64,000 bases of DNA, taken from Rhexocercosporidium sp. MPI-PUGE-AT-0058. Taxonomy: Eukaryota; Ascomycota; Leotiomycetes; Helotiales. Positions 1-11,309 of this stretch are shown piece after piece. Location of the stretch: assembly GCA_020746875.1 (NCBI GenBank), contig JAGTJL010000004.1, positions 868,001 to 932,000 on the forward strand, given 5' to 3'. Each line of letters opens with the position of its first letter. Within the stretch, counting starts at the first letter, position 1. Both the position numbers and the translations under genes were made by a program. The notes under the pieces are model-generated. The model was given only the letters and a program-made list of their open reading frames with translations, was not told the origin of the DNA and searched no databases.

Positions 1-1068
1 CTTCGTGTTCCAGAACTCCTCCGACTTGCCTTGCTCAAGCTTTCGGCCTTCCATCTTGTTCCAGGGTACCTTCTTGAACCTCTTGTTGGCTCCCTTGAAC
101 CAATCGGGGTTGACCTGCTCATCTGGAATAAGCTTGACCTTTAATAAGTGACTGAACATCATGTAGTTGTCCATAGTTCTGGCCACGATATCTGCGACAC
201 CAGTGGACTCGAACTGGATCCACGCGAAGTGCTTGCTGGCACCGGTCTTCTTGTTGCGAGACAATCGAAGCTTGAGGATGGTACCGAACTGTCCGAAGTA
301 GGCTCTCATCTCATTCTCGTAGAAACCGTGGGGAATGCGACCAACGTAGATGACTCCAGGCTTATCAGAGGCTCCAGAATCGTTCATCTTCTTCAACTTT
401 TTCTCCTCCTTCTTGCTGAGCTGCTTTCGAGCAGGGACCTCAGCGCCCTCGGGGAGGCCATCTGCGACCTCCTCGTCGTCTCCCTCGCTCTCGAAGCCGT
501 CCAAGATGTTCTGGGTCTCCTCATCGGCATCCGAGTCAGACTCGCCATCCATGTCTTTGTCCTCGTCCTCAAGACCGGAATCCATATCCTCGTCAACTTC
601 AATCTCAGGCTTCGCGGAGTTGGCAATATTTTCGGAGACTGCAGTGCTATTCTTGTTCTTGGAAACAATTGCCTTCTTCGCAGCAGCGACAATCTCCTTT
701 GGACCCTTCATCTTTTCTACGGAAGTCGCAGTGGTTTTGGATCCTTTGGGAGCTTTGTCGGCGACAGTCGAGGTCTTGACTTCAGATGCATTTTTAGGCG
801 TCTTCGTCTTCTTCACCTTTGCAGGAGCGGCATCCTCGGTGGCTATTATGGCTGTTAGCAGTTGACCAGATAAGTATCAAGTACATATTGAACATACCTT
901 TGCGCTTCTTTGCTGGAGTCTCGGTGGGGGTTGCGATAACATTCTTCACCTTCTTCACCTTTTCAGCTCCGACTTCAGGAACCGAAGCTGCTTTCAAATT
1001 AGCATGCGATTAGTATTCAGAGAGGTTGAATTACCCTTGCGCTTCTTGGTTTGCATATCCTTCGCCAT
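1..1068 (-). CDS. nop15: Nop15-like nucleolar RRM protein (60S ribosome biogenesis), 3' end cut by window edge
   Basis: Three exons on the minus strand: 1068-1035, 987-898 and 842 to the window edge; about 322 residues are visible and the C-terminus lies outside. The N-terminal half is Lys-rich then strongly acidic (Glu/Asp runs), as in nucleolar proteins. A single RRM follows, with RNP2-like VIYVGRIP and RNP1-like KHFAWIQF, then a basic tail containing WFKGANKRFKKVPWNKME. This order matches yeast Nop15 and human NIFK, which bind pre-60S particles and act in processing around ITS2. The start is the first ATG in frame with all exons. Intron 1 ends in tandem acceptors three bases apart (AAG/CAG at 988-993). 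Family assignment is confident; function in this species is inferred. Confidence 0.88.
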
Positions 1069-1890
1069 TGTGAGAGGTTGTTCAATGCTCGAAATGTTTT
1101 GCAGTTGATTGGGTTGGGAAACTTTTTTTCGGGAAACAAATTCGAGATAGTTTTAGTTCTGCCAGCCTGTGGGCGGTGAGAGACAAGCGTGCGCTTTCTA
1201 GCGCTCCCCTCCCCCTCGCTCTTTCAACAACATGCTTGCTGAAACCAACGACCTGGACAACTATTATCAATTCTGAACTTGAACTCACTCTTTCTCTTGT
1301 GTTCATACCTAGAATCAGGTGTAAGTAACGGTGCTCAGAGACTTCTTCAGTCTCAATATCCTACGAGTATGCGGGCCTCATCCATGCCACCTTTCGAGCT
1401 TCAAAGACATGAGTGCACTCACTACTGTTGACGATCCTCGAAGGATGTTCCAATGGCCCTCATTTGACAATGAAGGATTTCCCTCTTTATCTTTCACACA
1501 TTTGAAGCCCACCCCGGCAAAGTGAGGAGATACACACAGCACTTCCAATCGACTTTCGAAGCGCAGCAGAAGCTAGAGGTCCTTAAACTCTGTAGACTGT
1601 AGGAGTTATCGGATTTTCTTTTGTTAAAAAGTCCGACTCCTATTTTTCCTTACCACAAGTCAAACCTCCATTTCAGATTTCGATTTCTATGTTTGTTTCC
1701 ACTACCATACGGCGTCTCAGGGCGTAGGCGCAATCTCGAAGTGCGGAGTAATACGACGCTAGAATAAGAACGTATCAAAAGAACTTCCTTAAGTCTCCAT
1801 ATCTTCTCTATTTCCAAGAGGTCTGTATATCTTGCTATAGCGACACCTATCTTTTCAGTTCCAAGTTCCCCTGAACCTGACTTGTCAAAA
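1069..1890. other. intergenic, no gene seen
   Basis: About 820 bases between the Nop15 start and the SDR pseudogene. Short open frames here have no recognisable protein features. It must hold the nop15 promoter. Confidence 0.6.
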
Positions 1891-1893
1891 TAA

Positions 1894-2875
1894 AATAAAA
1901 AAGTACAATCCAGATACTGATATCCCCGACCTCTCTGGGAAAATCATCCTAATGGTGGTGAGTTCCCGGATCCGCCTCTTTTCACAGCGTTATGTTAATG
2001 TCCGCAGGAAACACTGGACTATGCAAAGAGACGTGCCTGTCTTTGGCGAAGCATAACCCGAAGCGTCTACTCATGGTTGCTCGCAATGCCAAAACCGCAG
2101 AGTCAGCAATCACCGATATCAGAAAGCTGGCTCCCAGCGTCGAATTTGCTTTCGTAGAGTGTGATCTAGGCTTCCTTGCTTCGGTGAGCAAAGCAGCGAA
2201 GGAGATAAACTTAAGAACAGATCGGCTTGACTTACTTTTCTGCAACGCTGGCATTCTGGGTGCCCCTCTGGGATTGACTGTCGACGGTTACGAGATACGT
2301 TTTGGTGAAAACCATCTGGGGCACGCTTTGCTGGTCAAATTGCTCCTTCCTAGGCTTCTCAACACTACAACTTTCCAACCCGACGTTCGTGTCGTCACCA
2401 CCTCCTCCGACTGGTACCGGTTCCATACGTCTAAAGGGATCGTCTTCAGATATCTCCGTACCACGCAGCTCAATTTGTCGGTTCTTAGCTCCCTAGGCGG
2501 GAAAGACTCATGGCGTCGATATTCCCAATCCAAACTAGCCAACAATCGTGTACACCATGGAACTGGCACGTCGATACCCTGCGGTCAAGTTTGTCGCGGT
2601 TCATCCGGGTGTCTGTGAGTGATACCACAATGACTCCAGGCTGGTTGAAGGGAAATACCATCTCGAGGAAGCTGTTCGTGCCAGGAGGTCTGAAAACCGC
2701 GAAAGACGGATCTTGTAACCAGCTCTGGGCTGCAACAGGAAACGATGTGGCCAGTGGGGAGTATTACGAGCCTGAGGATATTGTTCGACGTAGGATACCG
2801 AAATCTAAAGATGACAAATTGAGAAATGAGCTGTGGGAATGGACAGAAATGCAGCTGAGGACTTGGTCTGCTTGA
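1894..2875 (+). pseudogene. short-chain dehydrogenase/reductase pseudogene
   Basis: Translations in three frames together give a classical SDR: a lead-in (DIPDLSGK), a cofactor loop split by an intron (GNTGLCKE, with Cys where Gly is usual), the NAG motif (LLFCNAGILG), the active-site YSQSK and the tail GEYYEPED typical of fungal light-dependent-protochlorophyllide-reductase-like SDRs. The parts do not join. Near 1952 bases are missing before the Gly-rich loop. Near 2545 an extra base turns the expected LANIVYTMELARR into another frame. The frame changes again after the HPGV motif near 2615. No ATG lies in frame upstream of the first block. I read it as an inactivated NAD(P)-dependent oxidoreductase gene. 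Confidence 0.75.
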
Positions 2876-3323
2876 GTGTAATTAGACTCTTAGATTTTTC
2901 TACAAGGTAGAGATCCAAACAGCCGAACGAGGGTGAGATAATGAGGCCACAACCCAGTGAAAGCTTTCCTTCTTCCAAACAACCGCTCGGAACAGGATCT
3001 GGCGGGCAGAGTCCTCCTCTTCAAGACAATGCACGTGACCCAAACACCCAGACTGGATTCAGGCTTGTACTGTACAGTGAAACTCGAGGTAAATTCCACT
3101 TCGAAATTTAGCCATCTTTAAACTTCCTCTTAAGCAGGCCATCCTGCCGGCCAAACATAGACCATATAACTTTGGTTACTAGGTACTTTAGGTAGCAAGA
3201 AAATTGCACCTGACATTGGAATTGAACTTCGCTTAAGATCGAGCTAAGGTTCGTGGTTTCCTACCTAGAACAAAGGCGCTGTCGACTGCAACACAGACCT
3301 GGAAACTGCAACATACACAAAAG
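2876..3323. other. intergenic, no gene seen
   Basis: Nothing convincing on either strand. It contains the SMN gene promoter. Confidence 0.55.
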
Positions 3324-4049
3324 ATGGCATCTAACAGCAACGCCTCGCACTCTCAGATCTGGGATGACTCCTCTCTGGTGAACTCCTGGAATGACGCGCT
3401 TGAGGAGTACAAGGTGAGAATGAGTCCAACCGAGACTGTACCAGAGCTGACCGCAACGCAGAAATACCACAGCATAAAAGCTCGAGGAGAAAATATCGAA
3501 AAAGTTCTGAAAGAGGTTGAAAAGAAGGATCATCAGAAGTCAGTCAAGCCAGAAGAGAAAAAAAAAACCTGACAAATTCTCACATTTGTTCAGGAGCGAG
3601 GACGTGCATTATCAAGAGGATGATGCCGACGACCATCCCGCTCAGGATCCGCGTGCCAAGGAGAAGGCATCCGAAGAAACAGCTGATCTTGACATCACTT
3701 CTCAGGAGGAGAACGTTCCGGTAAGCAGTTTTGTGCTAGAAAGAACCAAAAATATGGACTGTGGAACCTTGGCGGACCCAGTGCTAAGTCTTGTCTGACT
3801 TTAGGTAGTGGAGCAGCGAGAGAGCTCAAACAGATCGCCAGCTCTGCCCCAGCCATTGATCGGTCAAGGTGAGACAAACATCCGGCTCAAGGCTTTCGTG
3901 GGATTGTCTAATATTGACCAACTAATGCAGTTCACGATGAGGGCCTCAAAAATCTGCTAATGTCATGGTATTACGCGGGCTATTACACGGGTTTGCACGA
4001 AGGGAAGCAGGCAGCCCAGGGAGACAAGGCTGCCAAGCATGAAGCGTAG
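3324..4049 (+). CDS. smn1: fungal SMN (survival motor neuron) protein, snRNP assembly
   Basis: Five exons: 3324-3413, 3462-3538, 3594-3720, 3805-3868 and 3931-4049, giving 158 residues with every junction in frame. The N-terminus has the Gemin2-binding signature (QIWDDSSLVNSWNDALEEYK). The C-terminus is a YG-box oligomerisation helix (LLMSWYYAGYYTGLHEG). A short acidic and Pro-containing linker joins them and there is no Tudor domain, as in fission-yeast Smn1. The family helps load Sm proteins onto spliceosomal snRNAs. Intron 2 uses GTCAGT and a CTGAC branch site next to a ten-A run; reading through it would give an early stop, so an automated model could truncate the protein. The assignment rests on the two terminal motifs. 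Confidence 0.88.
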
Positions 4050-5306
4050 GTGGATCCTTCAGGCATGGAAGGAGTTGCTGTGACAGTGCTAGTTTTGACC
4101 ATCCGATCACAGCAAGCAAGCTCTATGTAGATTGTGGTCCGAAGGCGTTTGCATCTGGCAGGTGTCAAAGACATGGGATAGGCTGGACAGTGGTGCAGAG
4201 GAAACGAAGCGTGCCTCCAGGATGAGAGTATGCGCGCCCGTTTCAGGACAAGAACTACACGTTGTTTAGCGCTCAGCCTCATGTTTTGGCTTCTCCCGCG
4301 CCTTCTCAGCTCGAGACCGGATGGAGTCTTTTTCTTTGACAGCTTGACAGCCTTCACAAGCGAATCCAAGCATTTCCCAGAGAATCAAGTTCAATCAACC
4401 CCGAGAATTAACGACCACAATTACGTGTCGACTGTGCAAAGGAGTCGCCGCCAATGTTGAACAGGTCGCTTGGCTGTTTTGGGCGATTACTGGCGGCTGC
4501 GCTGTGGAGACCTGCCTCCTTTCCACAGCCATTCCGCCACGCTCTCCCACTCCTGACAGCTCCTGACTGCCAATATTCTTGGAGGCTTGCGAAGTTGCGA
4601 TAGCAGTCGAAAAAAATCTGATCTCCGGGAACACTCTAACCTTATCACGTCGAATTCCACTTTTTTTAACCTTGATCCGATGTTGTTGCCCCCTCAGCGA
4701 GACGTTGGCGTGCTCGGTTAACCCTGTCTGCGAGGACTCCGCGACGATTCTGCGACGAACTCTAAAACACTCCACGTCCGAGGGTTTCTCCTCGACGACC
4801 GCCCTCATCACTCTGCAATCCGTGCCCTTGCTGGCCTTCCATCGTCCAGCCCTTCAGATAATATTGTCTCGGATCACACATCAGATCCATCCCATTGATC
4901 CCAAGCACAATGCCGTTTGGATGGCTCCATGTCCGGACGACCTGCGCTCCGGCCTGTTTCGCGCCAGGATCTCCTGCAGCGGCGCACCCTCAAGGATTGC
5001 GAGCCATGCTTGGGACCAATTTCATGCTTGATTTAATACCCTCTGTCCCCAGCATTGTACTTCCATTCTGCTCTTCTTCATTCGTCTTTGCCGTGAACAC
5101 ACTCTTTCACTCAGTTCTTACTTCAACTTTCGCCTTTTCTATCATCACGAGCAGGCCCTCGCCATCTGGCTAATTGTATCTCCTGTCACTTACGAGCACT
5201 CTCCAGCCACGACAACTTTGATAGTTCAGCTATTCCGCAGTGCGGCTTTCATCTTTGCAATCCTTCTATTTACGACACCTAGTCAACTACACTTAATATA
5301 TTCATC
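4050..5306. other. intergenic / leader of the cupredoxin gene
   Basis: Overlapping open frames at 4395-5031 on both strands lack recognisable motifs and look spurious. The pyrimidine-rich segment 5040-5300 just before the next start looks like a fungal promoter and 5' leader. Confidence 0.5.
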
Positions 5307-6393
5307 ATGAGATTCTCCGCCATCACAGCACTTTGCGCCGCGCCTTTGGCGTTGGCTGGATCGCTCCAAGCAGACTTGGTTGCACGAGGGGCAGTTGACT
5401 CCGAATTGACCGTACGAACGAACCATGAGGCAGCAATGAAGCAGGAGCCCTCTAAGGGAAAGGAGGTCATTCATGCCGGTGCAGGCGGAAATGCACAGGT
5501 CACTGAGGTCATCATTATCTGGATCAACGCTGGGAACAACGCGGCAACTCAGACAGTTACTTCCACAATGAACCTTGCGGCACCAGCGGCAGTTGCTACC
5601 CATACTGTAAGTCAATCAATCGGATCTTCAAGAACGCCAGCTCACATGCAAATAGGTTGTTGTTGGTGGAGCAGGCGGACTTGTCTACACGCCAGACCAG
5701 CTCAAGGCAAAAATTGGAGATATGGTCATCTTTGAGTTCCACTCTCAAAACCACACCTCGACGCAATCTGCTTTCACAACACCTTGTGACCCTCTTGCCG
5801 GTGGCATGGACACTGGTTTCATGGCCAACCCAAACAACACCATCTCTCCACCTCCTCAAGTGGCTATGCAGGTCACTGTAGACACTCCTCTCTGTATGTT
5901 GTCTAGCTTGCGACTGAATTTTGGGAGACGTAGCTAACACGTATGTAGGGTTCTACTGCCGTCAAGCCAACCACTGCGGAAAGGGAATGACCTTCTCCAT
6001 CAACCCAACTGAAAACAAGACCCAGGCCATGTTCCAACAGATGGCTGTTGCCCAGAAGGGGTCTGGAGCCCCCGCTGTCATTGTGGGAGGACAGCCAGGA
6101 GCCGCTCCTCCTGCACCACCGGCTGCTGCTCCACCTGCTGCTGCCCCCCCCGCCCCTGTTGCCGCACCACCAGCTGCCAACGCTCCTCCTGCCATGGTCG
6201 GTGGAACTGGACAAATGGCCAATGGTGCATGCGCATGCTCCTGCCTCTGTGGCGCAGCTGCCTTCCCCAACGCTGCAATTCAGGGTGTCGGTGCATTCGG
6301 CGGTATCGCAGGTCGGTCCTACTAGATATCCTCTTCACTTTCATTCCTAACATCGAACCAGGTGCCATGCCAATGTCCGCTCTCGAGGCATAG
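5307..6393 (+). CDS. secreted plastocyanin-like cupredoxin with Pro/Ala-rich and Cys-rich tail
   Basis: Exons 5307-5606, 5656-5893, 5949-6311 and 6362-6393 encode 310 residues. A signal peptide (MRFSAITALCAAPLALAG) is followed by a propeptide-like stretch, then a cupredoxin domain. Its type 1 copper ligands are visible: His in SQNHTS, then Cys, His and Met in FYCRQANHCGKGM. Fungal extracellular cupredoxins of this kind are often cell-surface proteins of unknown partner. After the domain comes a Pro/Ala repeat stretch (about residues 210-250), a small Cys cluster (ACACSCLC) and a mildly hydrophobic C-terminus that could be a weak GPI signal. The last exon encodes only about ten residues. Fold and copper site are confident; anchoring is uncertain. 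Confidence 0.85.
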
Positions 6394-7797
6394 ATTCAGC
6401 AATAGACCAAGGCGGTCCATTCACGGAGCTGTTCGTAGAAATGAGAAGATGAGGGGTTTCCAGCGTCGCCGTTGAGAGGCTTGACGCGGAGTTTCACGCG
6501 GGGATATATGACAGGCTCGTATGCGAGGATTGCACTTTAATAGTCCGATGAATGGATATACCTTTATTGCATTCCGCTCGGCGTTCAGTCAACGATTTCT
6601 TACTTTCTTTTCACTGTTCTCCTTCTTTTTCTTGGGTGGTCCGAAACTTATAGACATATCCAAACTTATACTTTCAATGTTTACATGTATATGACAATTG
6701 CCTCCATCTGCTTTACCTTGTGAGTGACATGCTTTCAAACCGACTTTCTCTAGCCTTGGTCTTCCTCCTTTCCCCCCTCTCCTCAACGCTTTCCAAATCC
6801 ACAGCCAAGTGCATGAAAACCCACCAGAGCCACCACCTGACACATCTGATCCTCATCCCAAACAGTAGCGCAGGCCGTCCAAATTTGGACCAAACTCCGA
6901 GCCGCTGTCAGGGGTGTCGCGGGTGCCGAGCTCAAATCCGCATGGCTGCAAATTTGCAATTTGCCAAGTCTGTTCAGGGTCCCCAAGCACCGGAGATGTA
7001 GCACAATGCTACTAGCTCATCCGTGCCCTTCCCGAGGTGCTTGCTACGTGGAATATCTTAAATTCTTAACAGAACTTCTATTATACCTGTTCTGTGACTT
7101 CGTATCCGAACCAAGCTCTTGGTAGACAAGAATTAAGATTTTGTTTCTTGGAAGCAGCTCCACACTGAAGAAGTGGTGACGGTGGGAGGGGAAACTTACG
7201 TCGCGACCGGAAAGCGAATTAGAGTCTTGATATGTGCATTGTCCTTGCGGGGGGGTGGGGGGATACTTTGATCTGAAGCTATGCACAAAGAAAGCAAATT
7301 TCACCTAGGAAAAAGACGGAGAAATCAATCTCTGGCAATATTCCAACATCGTCACGAAGTATCACAGTACGGGTCGAAGTTAAATGTTGGGTTTGAAGCT
7401 TCCCTCTCGCACAAGCTCATGTAGTAGCAACTACAAAACAGCCATAGGCCAGGATCCTTCCTTTCTTGCTTTCGACCATATTGCTTCGCCAAACGTTCAT
7501 GGACACAATCTAATAACGGATGCCAGTCTTCAAGATACATAATCAACCAGACTTAAAAGACAAGCGATCAGTTCTCATCCGAGCAGCACCCGGAGAACGT
7601 CATTCCCATTCAGGTGTACTCCAAGAGGGTCCCAGAGCTCGATCCAGATCTATTAGGGCCCAGAGCCCAAACCCGAAGACGAAGCAATCCCATCATCCCC
7701 TTTGGACTTCTACCTGGACCTCTGTTGGATCGGATGTTAGTGTCTTATCATTTCGTATCCCAACAATACTTCTAGACCTAGCATTATCCCCAGAAAT
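6394..7797. other. intergenic, no gene seen
   Basis: 1.4 kb with only short unsupported frames on both strands. It contains the 3' region of the cupredoxin gene and a G-run near 7249-7261. Confidence 0.5.
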
Positions 7798-8665
7798 CTA
7801 CCAAGAATCACCGCTGTCGTAGAGACCTCCAAAGTAATCCATTTCGGGAATTTTCGCTTCTGGATAATCCCTCCACGTCCTTTGAATCATGTCGTTAGCA
7901 TTTGCCAGCGTTATACCTGGAAGGCCGAAGTTTTTGAGCTTATGATCCACGACTACTTGTTGGAAAATGTAAGCTGGGACTGGAGCTGTAGTTGGAGGAG
8001 GGCGCGCTCGATACCTTCCATTGGTCTTGTCCAAGCCACCAATGTGGGAGACATACTGTAGCTATATTCAGGCTTTGAGGAGGGTTCCCCTGATCTTCTG
8101 GGGTTAGTATAGAACTTCTGCCGGCTGGGATCAATGGCATCTGGCTGTTTCCTCATATCGACCATCTTGTCTTAGACACGATGCATAACAAGAGACATAT
8201 CCCATTTCGAGCTCGCAGCACGCCACATAGTCTGATTGGACTCACTATCAGCATCAACCTTCATCTTCTGCATCATAGTCGGGCAAGATTGACCACCGAG
8301 CATCTTGCGGTATTGTGAAAGAACTGGAGAGCTTCTCGCAAGGTCTTGAAATCGCCGAGTATCTCGCATCCCTCCATGGTTTCGTGGCCAGACGTTGGCT
8401 TCTTGGTGACTATAAACACCCAGCTTCGATCTAGTATCTCGTCGGTAGCTTTGCTTGAAGTTGTGTGGCGTTCTGACAAACTCTGATATACATCCCATGA
8501 TATGCGCATGGTTTTGGGAAGGGCTTTCAACAAAGATCCATCATTGGCAGTCTCTGGCTGGATAGTTGTGAGTCTCGGAAGTTTGCCCTTTCTGCCATCC
8601 AGAGGTATGATACAAGACTCGGAATGCTCCCTGCTTCGTTTGAGTGGACTTCGGACTTGGGTCAT
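7798..8665 (-). pseudogene. decayed conserved fungal gene of unknown function
   Basis: Protein-like segments run in order along the minus strand but in changing frames. From ATG 8665 the first reads to FFHNTA; then DYDAEDEG appears in a second frame; then DADSESNQTMWRAASSK in a third, ending in an in-frame stop near 8172. The same frame resumes with QPDAIDPSRQKFY. The last segment (SHIGGLDKTNGRYR to MDYFGGLYDSGDSW, ending at 7798) is again in the second frame. The breaks look like single-base indels rather than introns, since no good splice pairs join them. I do not know the function of the intact family. Assembly error at several sites is the alternative to true decay. Confidence 0.55.
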
Positions 8666-8689
8666 TGTGGATGGATAAAGGCGAAACAA

Positions 8690-9434
8690 CGTTGTTGTGA
8701 AGCTGACCGCGATAATTCGAATAATGTTTCATAAGGACGTAAGTTTACACTGTGTAGCATTTGGAGTCGCAGTCTGATGAGACGAAATGTTCTCATTGGA
8801 AGGAGCGACTGCCATCCTCAGTGCACATGAGTTGAGAAAGGGACGATGGGACTTTGGAGTTGACACATTTCCTGAAGACTACGATTATTTGATCTTCTTC
8901 AAAAGGAAACTTTCGAAGGATCGACCCTTACTCTGTTCTCAAGATCTATGATATTGATAAGGGTTTCCCTTTGACGAGATGCGTAAAGCTCACATCCATT
9001 CTCAAGAGGTCCCTAACCATTTGCGTAGCTCTTCACCATCACTCAGACTTCAAATTTAGCCATATAGAGCTAAAACATCATCCAATTATAACTCATTCCC
9101 ACTGAATGGTAAATCGCGAGACTATGCTCTCTAGAGTCGGCTACTTTGGAGGCTGTAGTCGCGGTAGTATGTTTGACCCTTCCTGATTGGCGCTGAGAAG
9201 CTTCTGTAAAATACAATTTTATGGCATTCCTTTTCAAATTCTCCCAGGCTGGATTTGTAAAGAAAGAAATCCACTTGATCTCTCACACCACTCGATGTCG
9301 ATTTTGACTTTCCTCTCGGGAGGAATAAGCTAGGTGTGTCTGTATCACCAATTCCCACGCCCTTCCACACCCGAAACCCCACATCAGCAAAACCCACCCC
9401 TCTCTCAAAACCTCCCCCATCTTGCAACCCAACC
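8690..9434. other. intergenic, no gene seen
   Basis: No supported gene. The 3' part (9330-9434) is C-rich and likely the leader of the YCII gene. An in-frame upstream ATG exists at 9336. Confidence 0.5.
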
Positions 9435-10088
9435 ATGTCCCTCTCTCTCCTCTCTCGTCAAAACCTCAGAAACACATTCCCTTCAATATCAAGAATATCA
9501 CGGATCCGAACAATGGCTTCTTCTGCACCTGAGAAGTTCGAGTGGCTGGTCATCATGCCGGATCAGCCAGGCAAGCTGGCTAAGCGGATGGAGGTCAGGC
9601 CGTATGTTTATATTTATCTTGAGCTCGGGGAGGTAGTTTGATTTGGGGTTTGGCTGATTGGGATGTGTAGCGCTCATTTTGAGGGGTTGAAGGCTGGTCT
9701 AGAAACTGGCTTTTGGAAGATGGGCGGTGAGTTCCGCTTACTTTGATTTTGTTTCTGCCTTCAAACTCCAAGCTGGATACGCATCTCTGCTCCCTTCATG
9801 ATCTTGTATTATGGACGTCTTTATAGATCCTAATTGGTGTCAGGAGCTCTATTGGAGGAAGTTCCCAAAGAGGGCGAGGGAATGAAGATTCAGGGCAGTG
9901 CGATGGTTGCACTTGCTTCGTCGAAGGAGGAGGTCATTGAGCAATTGAAGGCGGATGTCTATGCTAAGAACGAGGTGTGGGATTTCAGCAAGGTAAGTAA
10001 GTACCCAGTGATGGAGACGTGAGGAGGTTATGTTGACAGTGAATAGATTCAGATCTATCCCTTCAAGTGCGCCTTCAGACTTCCATAA
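9435..10088 (+). CDS. YCII-domain protein, possibly mitochondrial
   Basis: Exons 9435-9601, 9671-9726, 9844-9992 and 10047-10088 encode 137 residues in frame. The core is a YCII-related dimeric alpha/beta barrel (EKFEWLVIMPDQPGKLAKR, AHFEGLKAGLETGFWKMGG, and a C-terminal IQIYPFKCAFRLP). Fungal YciI-like proteins are small and have no settled function. From 9435 the first 26 residues are rich in Arg, Ser and Leu, which suggests a mitochondrial presequence. The internal ATG at 9513 (MASSAPEKF) would give the usual cytosolic length, and 9336 would add 33 residues. Two start sites giving two locations is possible but unproven. Confidence 0.82.
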
Positions 10089-10417
10089 GTACACGTCTCT
10101 GTAGACTTGAGGACTATGAGCTAGTTCGTTTGAGAAATATAGTGGAAGAGACAGAAATATTGTTCGCAAGAACTTGCACGAACTACACATGGCACTTTCC
10201 TTCCTCATTTTCGTGGCAAAGATCTCACAATTGCAAAGTCTCGCCGCCCCCACTACTGATCATTTCATTTGCAATTTCATTTCATTTGAGTCATTCTAGC
10301 AAACTGCTAGTGGACAACGCAACTCCCATTAAATGAACCAAGATCTACCATAACATTCCAAATTCAAAATCCAATCATCTCGTACACTTCATGTCCACCC
10401 CCAAATCCTACTGTACT
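10089..10417. other. intergenic between convergent genes
   Basis: Convergent 3' ends of the YCII and But2-like genes. No gene or clear hairpin noticed. Confidence 0.5.
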
Positions 10418-11164
10418 CTAACAATTGAAAGTCATGTAAACTCCATTCAAAGCTCCACCAGCTCCGGCACTGCGCTGGCCCACTGATCTAAGAGTTAGTC
10501 TCGATCTCCAAGACACATGAAGGAGAAGCAAGATGGGGGAAGAGTGTGACTTACTGGAGAAGTATCTAGTGTGAGAGAGATCATTACCCTCCAACTCAAA
10601 CACAAACTGCAAGTGCCCATTCTGACCATCGCTCATAGCCGGTGGGCAAGCCTCACTGTTGATGGTTCCAGGCACAGTACCATTGGCAATACTGAAAGTG
10701 CCAAACGACTTCGCAGAGACAAGAGATGGGTCCATAGTCTGTACATCGTCGTAGGAAGGATACGGAGAAAGAGCATTTGGAACCAGAGCCATGACAGTGA
10801 CCTTAGCCATACCAGGATCTGCCGAGGGCTCATGACCATTGAGGAGGTGGTAACCGATGGAGTTTCCAGCGTCGGTGACATGGAGCTGGCATCCGTAGGA
10901 GCCGGAGGGGACTTCGAAGTCGACGAATTGGAGCATCTGGTAGCGGTTGTTGGCTTGGGTGTTGTCTTGGAAGATGCTGAAGCCGTTTCCGCCGGGGCCG
11001 TTGAGGCCTTTGTTGGTGAAGCCGATGGTGGGCTCGGTGCTGAGGAGGCTTTGCATGGAGCTGGGGGTGATGGTGGTGCAGGCTCGGGGTTGGAGGGTGC
11101 CTGTTGGAGATGTATCTCCGATAGTGGCCATGATGGCGATGATGAGGGTGGTTGCGTATTGCAT
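10418..11164 (-). CDS. secreted But2-domain-like protein
   Basis: Two exons, 11164-10555 and 10482-10418, give 224 residues. The N-terminus is a short hydrophobic signal (MQYATTLIIAIMATIGDTS). The rest resembles the But2 C-terminal-like beta domain common in secreted fungal proteins: FQFVDFEVP-like strands (LQFVDFEVPSGSYGCQLHV), a central PSYDDVQTMD, a GTVPGTINSEACP stretch and a terminal GALNGVYMTFNC. The second exon works only with the acceptor GATCAG, just downstream of a CTCTTAG that would break the frame. The family is named for fission-yeast But2, but the function of the secreted members is unknown. Confidence 0.68.
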   Translation of the reverse strand: MQYATTLIIAIMATIGDTSPTGTLQPRACTTITPSSMQSLLSTEPTIGFTNKGLNGPGGNGFSIFQDNTQANNRYQMLQFVDFEVPSGSYGCQLHVTDAGNSIGYHLLNGHEPSADPGMAKVTVMALVPNALSPYPSYDDVQTMDPSLVSAKSFGTFSIANGTVPGTINSEACPPAMSDGQNGHLQFVFELEGNDLSHTRYFSSKSHSSPILLLLHVSWRSRLTLRSVGQRSAGAGGALNGVYMTFNC

Positions 11165-11299
11165 AGTTGCTAGTTTGCTAGTCTGTTTGAGCTTGAAGCT
11201 GGGTGTGATTGATGAGGTAGTTGGTATTGAAGTAGAGGAAGATGCAGATGAGATTGATGTGCTGATGAGATGAGATTGAGAGACAAGAGAACTGGGTGT

Positions 11300-11306
11300 T
11301 ATATAG
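11300..11306 (-). promoter_or_regulatory. TATA-like box upstream of the But2-like gene
   Basis: Minus-strand CTATATA about 135 bases before the start codon. Position and sequence fit a TATA box; no other support. Confidence 0.35.
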
Positions 11307-11309
11307 ATA

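Noticed and set aside
4395..5031. Overlapping open frames on both strands upstream of the cupredoxin gene
   Set aside because: No motifs and the best plus-strand frame starts with TTG. It looks like leader and promoter DNA.
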